5,111 nt of DNA. It comes from JALYZC01 sp035997675. Its GTDB lineage: Bacteria; Actinomycetota; Thermoleophilia; Solirubrobacterales; Solirubrobacteraceae. The stretch is from contig DASYIJ010000147.1 of assembly GCA_035997675.1 (NCBI GenBank), forward strand, positions 1 through 5,111. Reading direction: 5' to 3'. The position numbers and the translations under genes were made by a program. This document shows, piece after piece, positions 1 to 5,042 of the stretch; within the stretch, counting starts at the first letter, position 1; every line of letters starts with the position of its first letter. The notes beneath the pieces were generated by a model. That model was given only the letters and a program-made list of their open reading frames with translations. It ran no database searches and had not been told where the DNA came from.

Positions 1-640
1 CGGCAAGTCCGAGGACCTCGGCCGGCCCACGCGCAAGAAGATGTTCTCCGACGCGGTGACCTACGAGGCCACGAAGATCCTCGAGCAGAACATGCAGTCC
101 GGCACGGCGACCCGGGCCGCGATCAGCTGCCCCGCCGCCGCCAAGACGGGCACGACGGACGACTTCACCGACGCGTGGCTGGACGGCTTCACGCCGCACC
201 TGTCGACGTCGGTGTGGGTCGGCTACCCGAACTCAAAGGTCCCGATGCTTGACGTGCACGGCATCCAGGTCAACGGCGGGAGCCTGCCCTCGCAGATCTG
301 GCACGACTACATGTCGGTGGCGGTGGGCAACGACTGCGCCGCCTTCCCGCAGCCCAAGGAGACGTTCAGCGCCCAGCCGTTCTTCGGGTCCTACTCGGCC
401 ACCGGCGGCCGCGGTGCGGGCGGCTCGTACGACAACGGCGGCGCGGGCGGTACCTCCACCGGCGGCGGGGGCACCACCACGGGCGGCGGGAACGGGCGCA
501 ACGGCACCGGTGGCAACGGCACGAACGGCAACGGCGGGTACAACAACCCGAACCTGTACGAGACGCCGCCACAGGCCCCGCCACGCACGCAGTCGCCCGG
601 CCGAGGCCGCGGCGGCGGCACCGGCGGCACGGGTCAATAG
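1..640 (+). CDS. Penicillin-binding protein, C-terminal transpeptidase part (5' end outside the window)
   Basis: This is the 3' end of a gene read in frame from base 2 (212 visible codons, stop TAG at 638-640). The protein cross-links peptidoglycan outside the membrane. The third transpeptidase motif, KTGTT, lies at 143-157 in the context PAAAKTGTTDDFTDAW. It is followed by DGFTP and VWVGYP, the usual end of the penicillin-binding fold in class A PBPs (PBP1a/PonA type). The SXXK and SXN motifs and any glycosyltransferase domain would lie upstream and cannot be seen. Two cysteines flank the motif region (ISCPAA and GNDCAA) and could form a disulfide outside the cell. From about base 400 the protein becomes a low-complexity tail of some 80 residues, rich in Gly, Asn and Thr and ending in a Pro/Arg/Gly stretch. 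Such tails are common in actinobacterial PBPs and are probably disordered. Class A is inferred from the motif spacing and tail; the transpeptidase call itself is firm. Confidence 0.9.
   Translation, partial: GKSEDLGRPTRKKMFSDAVTYEATKILEQNMQSGTATRAAISCPAAAKTGTTDDFTDAWLDGFTPHLSTSVWVGYPNSKVPMLDVHGIQVNGGSLPSQIWHDYMSVAVGNDCAAFPQPKETFSAQPFFGSYSATGGRGAGGSYDNGGAGGTSTGGGGTTTGGGNGRNGTGGNGTNGNGGYNNPNLYETPPQAPPRTQSPGRGRGGGTGGTGQ
400..637 (+). other. Low-complexity Gly/Asn/Thr-rich C-terminal tail of the PBP
   Basis: This part of the PBP gene encodes runs such as TGGGGTTTGGG and GNGRNGTGGNGTNGNGG, then a Pro-rich piece and a final RGRGGG segment. GGC/GGN codons make the DNA itself repetitive, so several other frames stay open here by composition alone. 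The stretch lies beyond the folded transpeptidase domain. It is probably a flexible extension in the cell wall, prone to change in length by repeat slippage. Confidence 0.7.
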
Positions 641-679
641 CCCCGGACCGCACCACAGCCGCCACCCGCACCGCCACAC

Positions 680-696
680 GTACCCCGAAGGGGTAC
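680..696 (+). terminator. Hairpin 40 nt after the PBP stop, possible terminator
   Basis: This is a perfect 7-bp stem, GTACCCC (680-686) and GGGGTAC (690-696), closed by a GAA triloop. It is the first strong hairpin after the PBP stop codon and lies where a terminator is expected. No T-run follows, which is common in high-GC actinobacteria but leaves the function uncertain. Its C-GAA-G loop resembles the hairpins of the repeat just downstream, so it may belong to the same family of elements. Confidence 0.4.
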
Positions 697-702
697 TGAC
701 GG

Positions 703-779
703 CCCTCCCGGGCGGAGGGTCTGCTGTCTGCGGACCCGGAGCCCGAAGGGCGGGAGGGCGGCAAAGCCGCCCGGTCACC
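703..779 (+). repeat. Structured repeat, copy 1 (hairpin element)
   Basis: Core blocks shared with copy 2 are GGCGGAGG (711-718), loop TGTCT (725-729), CCGGAGCC (736-743) and a 27-nt end block (753-779) that differs from copy 2 at one base. The first stem pairs 717-724 with 730-737 (8 bp, one G.T wobble) around the TGTCT loop. The end block holds a 7-bp stem GGGCGGC/GCCGCCC (756-762 with 766-772) with an AAA loop. A small stem GCCC-GAA-GGGC sits between them (741-751). An upstream stem CCCTCC/GGAGGG (703-708 with 714-719) overlaps the first stem and so excludes it. No coding signal is visible. It looks like a REP/MITE-type dispersed element or a structured untranslated RNA segment. Confidence 0.65.
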
Positions 780-869
780 TCGCCGGGGCAGGCGGAGGCT
801 CGTTGTCTACGAGCCGGAGCCAGCGCGGCAAAGTCGAAGCCAGGAGGGCGGCGAAGCCGCCCGGTCACC
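778..869 (+). repeat. Structured repeat, copy 2 (hairpin element)
   Basis: This second copy has its end block exactly 90 nt after that of copy 1. Blocks are GGCGGAGG (791-798), loop TGTCT (804-808), CCGGAGCC (814-821) and the 27-nt end block (843-869). The first stem is GGCTCGT (797-803) paired with ACGAGCC (809-815); it differs in sequence from copy 1 yet remains fully paired. The end stem GGGCGGC/GCCGCCC (846-852 with 856-862) has a GAA loop, giving GCGAAGC, a motif known to form an unusually stable mini-hairpin in DNA. The middle part (822-842) is longer than in copy 1. A bulged upstream stem (778-784 with 791-798) again competes with the first stem. The copy ends 40 nt before the infA start. 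Confidence 0.65.
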
Positions 870-897
870 GCGCCCGAGCCCACACCCCACCCTCGGC

Positions 898-903
898 TAG
901 GCT
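898..903 (+). promoter_or_regulatory. Putative -10 box for leaderless infA transcription
   Basis: TAGGCT fits the TANNNT -10 pattern of housekeeping promoters in actinobacteria and ends 6 nt before the GTG of infA. Transcription starting at the usual distance would begin on or next to the G of the start codon, giving a leaderless mRNA. This agrees with the lack of any Shine-Dalgarno sequence before infA. No convincing -35 box is seen around 875-880. Confidence 0.5.
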
Positions 904-909
904 TACCCC

Positions 910-1128
910 GTGGCAAAGGAAGAAAAGGTCGAGTTCGAGGGTGAGGTCATCGAGGCCCTGCCCAACGCGATGTTCCGCGTCAAGCTCGACAACGACCACG
1001 TGGTGCTCGGGCACGTCGCCGGCAAGATGCGGCGGTTTCGCATTCGCATACTTCCCGGCGACCGCGTGCGCGTCGAGCTGTCCCCGTACGACCTCGACCG
1101 CGCGCGGATCGTCTACCGGCACCGCTAG
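910..1128 (+). CDS. infA: Translation initiation factor IF-1
   Basis: This encodes 72 residues, the standard IF-1 length. IF-1 is a small OB-fold protein that binds the A site of the 30S subunit during initiation, together with IF-2 and IF-3. The sequence runs MAKEEKVEFEGEVIEALPNA, then MFRVKLDNDHVVLGHVAGKM, RRFRIRILPGD and VELSPYDLDRARIVYRHR, all hallmarks of the family. The centre reads GKMRRFRIRILPGD where many IF-1 proteins read GKMRMHYIRILPGD. The start is GTG with no Shine-Dalgarno and a -10 box 6 nt upstream, so translation is probably leaderless. thiL follows after 15 nt and is probably cotranscribed. infA more often sits in the ribosomal-protein cluster (adk-map-infA-rpmJ), so this location is unusual and the gene may be a second copy. 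Confidence 0.96.
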   Translation: MAKEEKVEFEGEVIEALPNAMFRVKLDNDHVVLGHVAGKMRRFRIRILPGDRVRVELSPYDLDRARIVYRHR

Positions 1129-1143
1129 CCCCGCCGGATCGCG

Positions 1144-2100
1144 GTGCGTGAGCTGGAGCTGATCGCCGCGCTGGAGGCGACGCTCGGGCCGCCGCCCGCG
1201 CGCGTCGTGCGCTGGGTTGGAGACGACGCCGCCGTCGTGCGCGCGGCCGGGCCGCTCGCCGTCACCTCCGTGGACGCGATGGTGGACGGTGTGCACTTCC
1301 GCCTGGGCCAGGTCTCGTGGGCGGACGCGGGCCACCGCGCGCTGGCGGGCGCGCTCTCGGACCTCGCGGCGATGGGAGTCGCCGCCGGCGAGGCCTACCT
1401 CGCGGTTTCGCTTCCCGACGGCGCCGGGCTCGAGGACGCGCTCGCGCTGCACGCCGCGGCCGCGGCGCTCGCCGAGGAGACGGGCGCGGTGCTGGCCGGC
1501 GGCGACGTCACGCGCGGTCCGGCGCTGACCATCGCGGCCTTCGTGGTCGGATGGTCCGCGACCGAGGCGGAGGTCATCGGGCGCGACGGGGCGCGACCCG
1601 GCGATCTGCTCGGCGTGACGGGCACCCTCGGAGCGTCGGGCGCGGGACTCGCCGTTCTCGAGGGCCGCGCGGACGGGCCCGCCGCGCTCGTGGAGCGCTA
1701 CCGCCGTCCCAGCCCCCGTCTCACCGAGGGCCGTGCGCTCGCGGGCGCCGGCGTACGGGCGATGATCGACCTCTCCGATGGACTCGCCACGGACACCGGG
1801 CACCTGGCGCGGCGCAGCGGCGCCGACCTCGACGTCGACCTCGAGGCCGTGCCCCTGGCCGAGGGGGTCGACGCGGTGGCCGCGGAGCTGGGCGAGGACC
1901 CGCGCGAGTTCGCGGCCACTGCGGGCGAGGACTACGAGCTGTGCTTCTGCGCCCCGCCCGAGGCGCGCCAGGCGGTCGAGCGGGCGGCTCGGGTCTCCTG
2001 GATCGGGCGGGCGAGCGAGCCGCAATCGAGTGAGGCGACGGCGCGCTTTCGCGCCGGCGGGCGGGCTCTCGCCCTACGCGGCTTCGAGCACGTCCTCTGA
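1144..2100 (+). CDS. thiL: Thiamine-monophosphate kinase
   Basis: This encodes 318 residues (E. coli ThiL is about 325). ThiL uses ATP to convert thiamine monophosphate into thiamine diphosphate, the active cofactor, in the cytoplasm. The PurM-like fold shows its motifs in order: GDDAA (26-30), DAMVDGVHF (44-52, substrate and Mg2+ region), SDLAAMG (72-78), GGDVTRG (119-125), GVTGTLGASGAG (157-168), IDLSDGL (208-214), GEDYEL (261-266) and a closing GFEH (313-316). All acidic metal-binding positions I can recognise are present. The start is GTG, 15 nt after infA, with only a weak Shine-Dalgarno, which suggests coupled expression. No other thi gene is in view. The 3' end overlaps the convergent FlgM-like gene by 27 nt, so the last codons of both genes share DNA. 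Confidence 0.95.
   Translation: MRELELIAALEATLGPPPARVVRWVGDDAAVVRAAGPLAVTSVDAMVDGVHFRLGQVSWADAGHRALAGALSDLAAMGVAAGEAYLAVSLPDGAGLEDALALHAAAAALAEETGAVLAGGDVTRGPALTIAAFVVGWSATEAEVIGRDGARPGDLLGVTGTLGASGAGLAVLEGRADGPAALVERYRRPSPRLTEGRALAGAGVRAMIDLSDGLATDTGHLARRSGADLDVDLEAVPLAEGVDAVAAELGEDPREFAATAGEDYELCFCAPPEARQAVERAARVSWIGRASEPQSSEATARFRAGGRALALRGFEHVL
2039..2056. terminator. Hairpin inside the 3' end of thiL, possible terminator for the minus-strand unit
   Basis: A 7-bp stem CGGCGCG (2039-2045) and CGCGCCG (2050-2056) surrounds a 4-nt loop. On the minus strand it begins 17 nt past the stop of the FlgM-like gene, a fitting place for a terminator of that transcript. It lies within the thiL coding sequence and has no T-run, and GC-rich coding DNA makes such stems by chance, so support is modest. 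Confidence 0.25.
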
Positions 2101-2307
2101 GGGCGGCGGGTCGAACTCGTCGTCCGCGGCCGCGTCGGCGTCGGCGTCCGCCTTTTCGACGGACACGGTTGCGACCGGCAGGATCAGCAGGCGAGCCACG
2201 GGGCGACCGAGAATGGCCTCGGCGACCTTGTCCGCATCCACGTGGTATTCCGCGCGGTCGATGCGCTCTCTGAGGTTCTTGACTCGCATGGCTCGTGGCT
2301 CCGACAT
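2074..2307 (-). CDS. Small FlgM-like (anti-sigma-28 family) protein
   Basis: This encodes 77 residues from the ATG at 2307. That start is chosen because GGGAGG (2316-2321) stands 8 nt before it on the minus strand; the longer open frame up to 2412 is Arg-rich and lacks such support. Residues 8-33 (RVKNLRERIDRAEYHVDADK, then VAEAIL) match the C-terminal pattern of FlgM, which in flagellate bacteria binds sigma-28 (FliA) and blocks it. A hydrophobic patch LLILPVATVSV (40-50) follows, then an acidic tail (DADADAAADDEFD, 54-66). In classical FlgM this motif ends the protein. Here it comes first, so the order is odd. No flagellar gene is nearby. It may hold off another alternative sigma factor or be an unrelated helical protein; the FlgM call is tentative. 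It lies 117 nt downstream of the sortase gene on the same strand and overlaps the thiL 3' end. Confidence 0.7.
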   Translation of the reverse strand: MSEPRAMRVKNLRERIDRAEYHVDADKVAEAILGRPVARLLILPVATVSVEKADADADAAADDEFDPPPSEDVLEAA

Positions 2308-2315
2308 CGTGTTGG

Positions 2316-2321
2316 CCTCCC
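2316..2321 (-). promoter_or_regulatory. Ribosome binding site of the FlgM-like gene
   Basis: GGGAGG on the minus strand, 8 nt before the ATG at 2307. It is the clearest Shine-Dalgarno in the window and decides the 77-residue start over the upstream ATG at 2412. Confidence 0.65.
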
Positions 2322-2331
2322 GGCTCCGGAC

Positions 2332-2337
2332 ACGGTA
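2332..2337 (-). promoter_or_regulatory. Possible -10 box for the FlgM-like gene
   Basis: TACCGT on the minus strand fits TANNNT and would give a leader of roughly 18 nt that includes the Shine-Dalgarno. No -35 match is seen, so this is weak. If real, the FlgM-like gene has its own promoter in the 117-nt gap after the sortase gene. Confidence 0.25.
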
Positions 2338-2361
2338 TCGGCCGCGCCGGCGAGTCCCCCT

Positions 2362-2379
2362 ATGGGGTCGCCGCCCCAT
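2362..2379. promoter_or_regulatory. Inverted repeat ATGGGG-N6-CCCCAT upstream of the FlgM-like gene
   Basis: Perfect 6-bp half-sites ATGGGG (2362-2367) and CCCCAT (2374-2379) are separated by 6 nt. A third CCCCAT occurs at 2407-2412. The near-identical 11-mers GGCGAGTCCCC (2349-2359) and GGCGACTCCCC (2400-2410) flank the site. The spacing suits a dimeric regulator site or an RNA hairpin in the leader. No regulator is known for it. Confidence 0.3.
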
Positions 2380-2424
2380 TTGGACGGCGGGGTCACCGAG
2401 GCGACTCCCCATTCTGCGGGTGTT

Positions 2425-3114
2425 TCAGGCGCCCGGGACGCGCGCCGCGCCGCGGGCCTGGACGTCCACCCGGCGGGCGAAGATCACGATGCGCTGCGCC
2501 GCGCTGTACAGCGGGTGGCAGGCCGTGAGCACGAGGCGGTCATAGCCCACGGGCTTGATCACCGAGTACTCGGACGGGGACACGATTCGGGTCTTCTCGA
2601 CCGCATACGTGAAGCGCCCATAGGGCATGTCCAGCTGGATCAGGTTCCCCTTGCGCAGGTCGTTGACGTGGCGGAACGGCGCGAGGTAGGTGGTGCGGTG
2701 GCCGGCGATCGCCACGGTTCCCGGCAGGCCCGGGAACGGCGTGTCCGGGTAGTGCCCCGGGCCCTTCTGCAGGCTCGACCCGTCCGTCCCCTGCACGACC
2801 ACGAACGAGATGCCGATCTTCCTGATCCTGATCCGCCCGAGCGCATCGCCGGGCTTGGCCCGCCTCCGCTGCGCCCTGGCCAGGAACGCGATCCGCCGCT
2901 GCTCAGTGCGCAGCCGGGCCAGCGCCCGCAGCTGCAGACCGGTCGGGGGCGTCTTCTCCAGCGTCCGCAGGTCGTCACCGAGCTGGTTCTGCGTCAGGCG
3001 CGCATAGATCGCCGACACCGGCTCCTGCCACGCCAGCGTGATGCCGGCGTCGGCGATGAGGAGCACGCCGGCGATGATGAGGATCGTGGAGAGGGCACGC
3101 AGCGCCCGACGCAT
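2425..3114 (-). CDS. Class E-type sortase (membrane-anchored cysteine transpeptidase)
   Basis: This encodes 229 residues from the ATG at 3114. An in-frame ATG at 3186 would add 24 residues and overlap the upstream gene by 50 nt; I prefer 3114 because it gives the usual sortase N-terminus, MRRALRAL followed by a membrane helix (about residues 9-28). Sortases cut a C-terminal sorting signal of secreted proteins and join them to the cell wall or to other subunits. The fold shows GHYPDTPFPGLPG, then AIAGHR (catalytic His139), LVLTACHP (catalytic Cys199) and QRIVIFAR (catalytic Arg208). TACHPLYSAAQR is typical of class D/E enzymes. A charged linker, RTEQRRIAFLARAQRRRA, precedes the barrel. The gene lies 22 nt after the M28-like gene, probably in one transcript. 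No substrate with an obvious LPXTG/LAXTG sorting signal is in the window. Confidence 0.9.
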   Translation of the reverse strand: MRRALRALSTILIIAGVLLIADAGITLAWQEPVSAIYARLTQNQLGDDLRTLEKTPPTGLQLRALARLRTEQRRIAFLARAQRRRAKPGDALGRIRIRKIGISFVVVQGTDGSSLQKGPGHYPDTPFPGLPGTVAIAGHRTTYLAPFRHVNDLRKGNLIQLDMPYGRFTYAVEKTRIVSPSEYSVIKPVGYDRLVLTACHPLYSAAQRIVIFARRVDVQARGAARVPGA

Positions 3115-3136
3115 GCGACCCAGTATGACGGCGGCG

Positions 3137-4909
3137 CTACCGCCGTATCGCTGACTCGGTGCCGCCCAGCGACCCCGGCCCGGCATAGCTCAGCGGACCG
3201 CGGGTGCGCGGCGCGTCGGGCTTGGGCGCCCCCCGTCCCCGGGCGTAGAGGATGGCCAGCACGTCACCGAGCACACCGAGGCCCAGGCACCAGGCGAGCA
3301 CGCCGGGGATCCCGAAACCACCGCCCACCGCGAGCAGCAGGGTGGCCCAGGGAATCTCCCCGAGGGACAGCCCGAACTCGTCGCCGTAGTAGACGACGAT
3401 CAGCGCGAGCGGAGCGAGCGCCAGGACCAGCGCGAATACCTGCAGGCCGCGCCGCAGGCGCAACTCCGGCGCGAGCAGCAGGAGCGCGAGGTGCAGCCCG
3501 GGGACGAGCAGCGCGGCGGCGAAGGGGTTGACGGCCCACACCGCGGTGCCGAGGAGCGTGAACACGAGCAGCACGGCGGCGGCCGCGCCCGGCGAATCGG
3601 GCGCCGCGCGGGCGTGCGCCACGCGCAGGACGAGGGGGCGGAGCGCCAACCACCCCACGACGACCACCAGCGCGACGGCGACCATGGACGCGATGCCCGC
3701 GGCGTCGAGTGGGATGGCGCCGGCCGGAACCGGCGCGGCGGGCGCGACGGGCAGCAGGCCGGTGAACTCGAGGAACAGGGCGAACAGCCACGCCACCACG
3801 AATGGCACGACCCCGGCGAGGGTCCAGGTCATCCAGCGCCCGACCGGCTCGCGGCGGCGCCGTACCCGCGCGAAGCCGTCGATGGCGGCGATCAGGGCCG
3901 GCAGGATCAGCGCGCCGACGACGAGGCGGATGGCCCATCCCGGCACGATCTTGCGACTGAAGAGCAGCTCTCCCCGCGGCGCCGGCATCCCCTGGGCGCT
4001 TGCGTCGAGGGCGGTCAGGGTGCGCAGCGTCGTCCGGCCCATCTCCTGCAGGCGGTCCTGCGACACGGTTCGGGCTGCGCCTGCGCCGCGCTCGCCGGCG
4101 AGAGTGAGGAGCACCGCCGGCAGGCCGTGCACCGCCACCTCGCCCTGCTCGGACGTGGTGAGCGGTACGGCCAGGCGCGCGAACTGGCCACCCAGCCCGG
4201 CCTGGGACACATGCCGGCCGGTCTCCAGGCTCAGCGACTGGGCCACCGTGCGCTGCAGCCCGATCGGGGCGATGCCCAATCCGTTGGACCAGGGCACGAC
4301 CAGCGGACCGCGGACTCGGGTCGAGGCCAGATCGCCGAGCACGACCACGGCATCGACCGGTCCGCCCGGCGCGCGCGCCCAGGCCGACGCGCCGGCGTTG
4401 CCGCCGCTGGCCCCGCTCGTCGACACCAGCACGAGGGTCTTGTGCAGACTGCCGCCGGTGAACACCCGCGCCAGCTCGGCCAGCGTGGCCGTTCCCGACA
4501 GGTCGGCCGTGGCGGGCGAGTACAGCGAGTCGCGGTGGGCAAGCACGACGATCCTGTGGTTCGAGACCCCGGCGCGGACGCCGATGACGTCCTGCATCGG
4601 CCGCCGGCCGGCCGGGGTGTTCGCGCTGAAGCGCCGGATGATCGTCTGCAGCCCGGCCGTGCGGAACGTGCTGATCACCCGACCGGCGACTCCGCTGTCG
4701 CCGGGGCTTCCCGGCCGGCGCTGGGGATACGCCGAGGCGAGTGGCTGCAGACCGGTCCCGGGACCGTCGAACGCCCGAGCGCCCACGAAGGCATCAGGGG
4801 CGAGGCTGGAGCCCAAGCCGGGCGCCGGCTCCTGCAGCGAAAAGGCGGCGACGATCAGCGCGAATGCTGCGGGGATGAACGCCGCGCGGTAGACCCGCGG
4901 GTCGAGCAT
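3137..4909 (-). CDS. Polytopic membrane protein with degenerate M28-peptidase-like extracytoplasmic domain
   Basis: This encodes 590 residues from the ATG at 4909. A membrane helix (about 9-24) is followed by a large outside domain (25-320), then about seven helices (near 322-345, 361-383, 405-428, 442-460, 463-481, 489-508 and 518-556) and a polar tail. Basic loops after the second, fourth, sixth and last helices fit the positive-inside rule with both ends in the cytoplasm. The outside domain follows the M28 aminopeptidase pattern: FRTAGL...RRF (82-94), DVIGVR (107-112), VVLAHRDS (121-128), ADLSGTATLAELAR (135-148), VLVSTSGASGGNAGASAWA (160-179), VVVLGDLAST (188-197) and HGLPAVLLT (261-269). 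However, the catalytic Glu-Glu pair is replaced by polar and small residues and the late metal-binding His of SDHXPF is missing (SEQGEV). It is therefore probably not an active peptidase. The sortase gene follows after 22 nt. Alternative reading: a divergent active hydrolase using other residues. Confidence 0.85.
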   Translation of the reverse strand: MLDPRVYRAAFIPAAFALIVAAFSLQEPAPGLGSSLAPDAFVGARAFDGPGTGLQPLASAYPQRRPGSPGDSGVAGRVISTFRTAGLQTIIRRFSANTPAGRRPMQDVIGVRAGVSNHRIVVLAHRDSLYSPATADLSGTATLAELARVFTGGSLHKTLVLVSTSGASGGNAGASAWARAPGGPVDAVVVLGDLASTRVRGPLVVPWSNGLGIAPIGLQRTVAQSLSLETGRHVSQAGLGGQFARLAVPLTTSEQGEVAVHGLPAVLLTLAGERGAGAARTVSQDRLQEMGRTTLRTLTALDASAQGMPAPRGELLFSRKIVPGWAIRLVVGALILPALIAAIDGFARVRRRREPVGRWMTWTLAGVVPFVVAWLFALFLEFTGLLPVAPAAPVPAGAIPLDAAGIASMVAVALVVVVGWLALRPLVLRVAHARAAPDSPGAAAAVLLVFTLLGTAVWAVNPFAAALLVPGLHLALLLLAPELRLRRGLQVFALVLALAPLALIVVYYGDEFGLSLGEIPWATLLLAVGGGFGIPGVLAWCLGLGVLGDVLAILYARGRGAPKPDAPRTRGPLSYAGPGSLGGTESAIRR

Positions 4910-4918
4910 GGAGGACGC

Positions 4919-4924
4919 AATCTA
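4919..4924 (-). promoter_or_regulatory. Putative -10 box of the M28-like/sortase unit
   Basis: TAGATT on the minus strand fits TANNNT and lies 9 nt before the ATG at 4909. Transcription would start only 2-3 nt before the start codon, so the message would be nearly leaderless. That agrees with the lack of a Shine-Dalgarno there. No clear -35 box is seen; the expected place is taken by the tandem 7-bp repeats. Confidence 0.45.
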
Positions 4925-4938
4925 TGGGAGCGCAACTT

Positions 4939-4966
4939 AGAACCCAGAACCGAGAACCGAGAACCG
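4939..4966. repeat. Four tandem 7-bp repeats (AGAACCS) in the divergent promoter region
   Basis: One AGAACCC (4939-4945) is followed by three exact AGAACCG units (4946-4966). The array starts 15 bp beyond the putative -10 of the M28-like gene, over its -35 position, and about 77 bp before the response-regulator start. It could be a binding array for a regulator or a simple slippage-prone repeat. It stands out as more A-rich than the surrounding DNA. Confidence 0.75.
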
Positions 4967-5015
4967 GCTCCCCGACAGACGCGTTGCAGGTTTATGTCGC
5001 GGACAGCCGCATCCC

Positions 5016-5021
5016 TAAGCT
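5016..5021 (+). promoter_or_regulatory. Possible -10 box of the response-regulator gene
   Basis: TAAGCT fits TANNNT and would place the transcript start near 5028, leaving about 15 nt of leader before the ATG at 5043. Just upstream, GCGG-ACAG-CCGC (4999-5010) forms a small inverted repeat between the -35 and -10 positions. The -35 is not recognisable. Confidence 0.3.
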
Positions 5022-5042
5022 TCAGGTCGGGTCAAGAACGAC

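Noticed and set aside
400..637. Sortase sorting signal in the PBP tail
   Set aside because: There is no LPXTG/LAXTG-like motif followed by a hydrophobic stretch and basic end; the tail is Gly/Asn-rich and polar.
703..869. CRISPR array
   Set aside because: There are only two copies, with internal stems that vary and no uniform spacers.
233..944. Open frames on both strands through the PBP tail and the spacer
   Set aside because: They arise from the GGC/GCC-rich repeats; only the frame with KTGTT and the PBP ending is real.
865..2025. Long minus-strand open frame opposite infA and thiL (386 codons)
   Set aside because: It is antisense to two clearly recognised genes, its protein is Arg/Gly/His-rich with no family motif, and high GC keeps such frames open.
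2308..2412. Longer start of the FlgM-like gene at 2412
   Set aside because: The added 35 residues are Arg-rich without a motif, and a clear GGGAGG stands before the ATG at 2307.
3115..3186. Longer sortase start at 3186
   Set aside because: It adds 24 residues before the membrane anchor, overlaps the M28-like gene by 50 nt and has no Shine-Dalgarno; not fully excluded.
2242..3531. Plus-strand open frame opposite the sortase and FlgM-like genes (429 codons)
   Set aside because: It is antisense to the sortase catalytic motifs, with Arg/His/Asp-rich composition and no domain; a shadow of GC-rich coding DNA.
3528..4892. Long plus-strand open frame opposite the M28-like gene (454 codons)
   Set aside because: Its protein is Ser/Thr/Arg/Pro-rich without motifs, while the minus strand shows M28 motifs and membrane helices with consistent topology.
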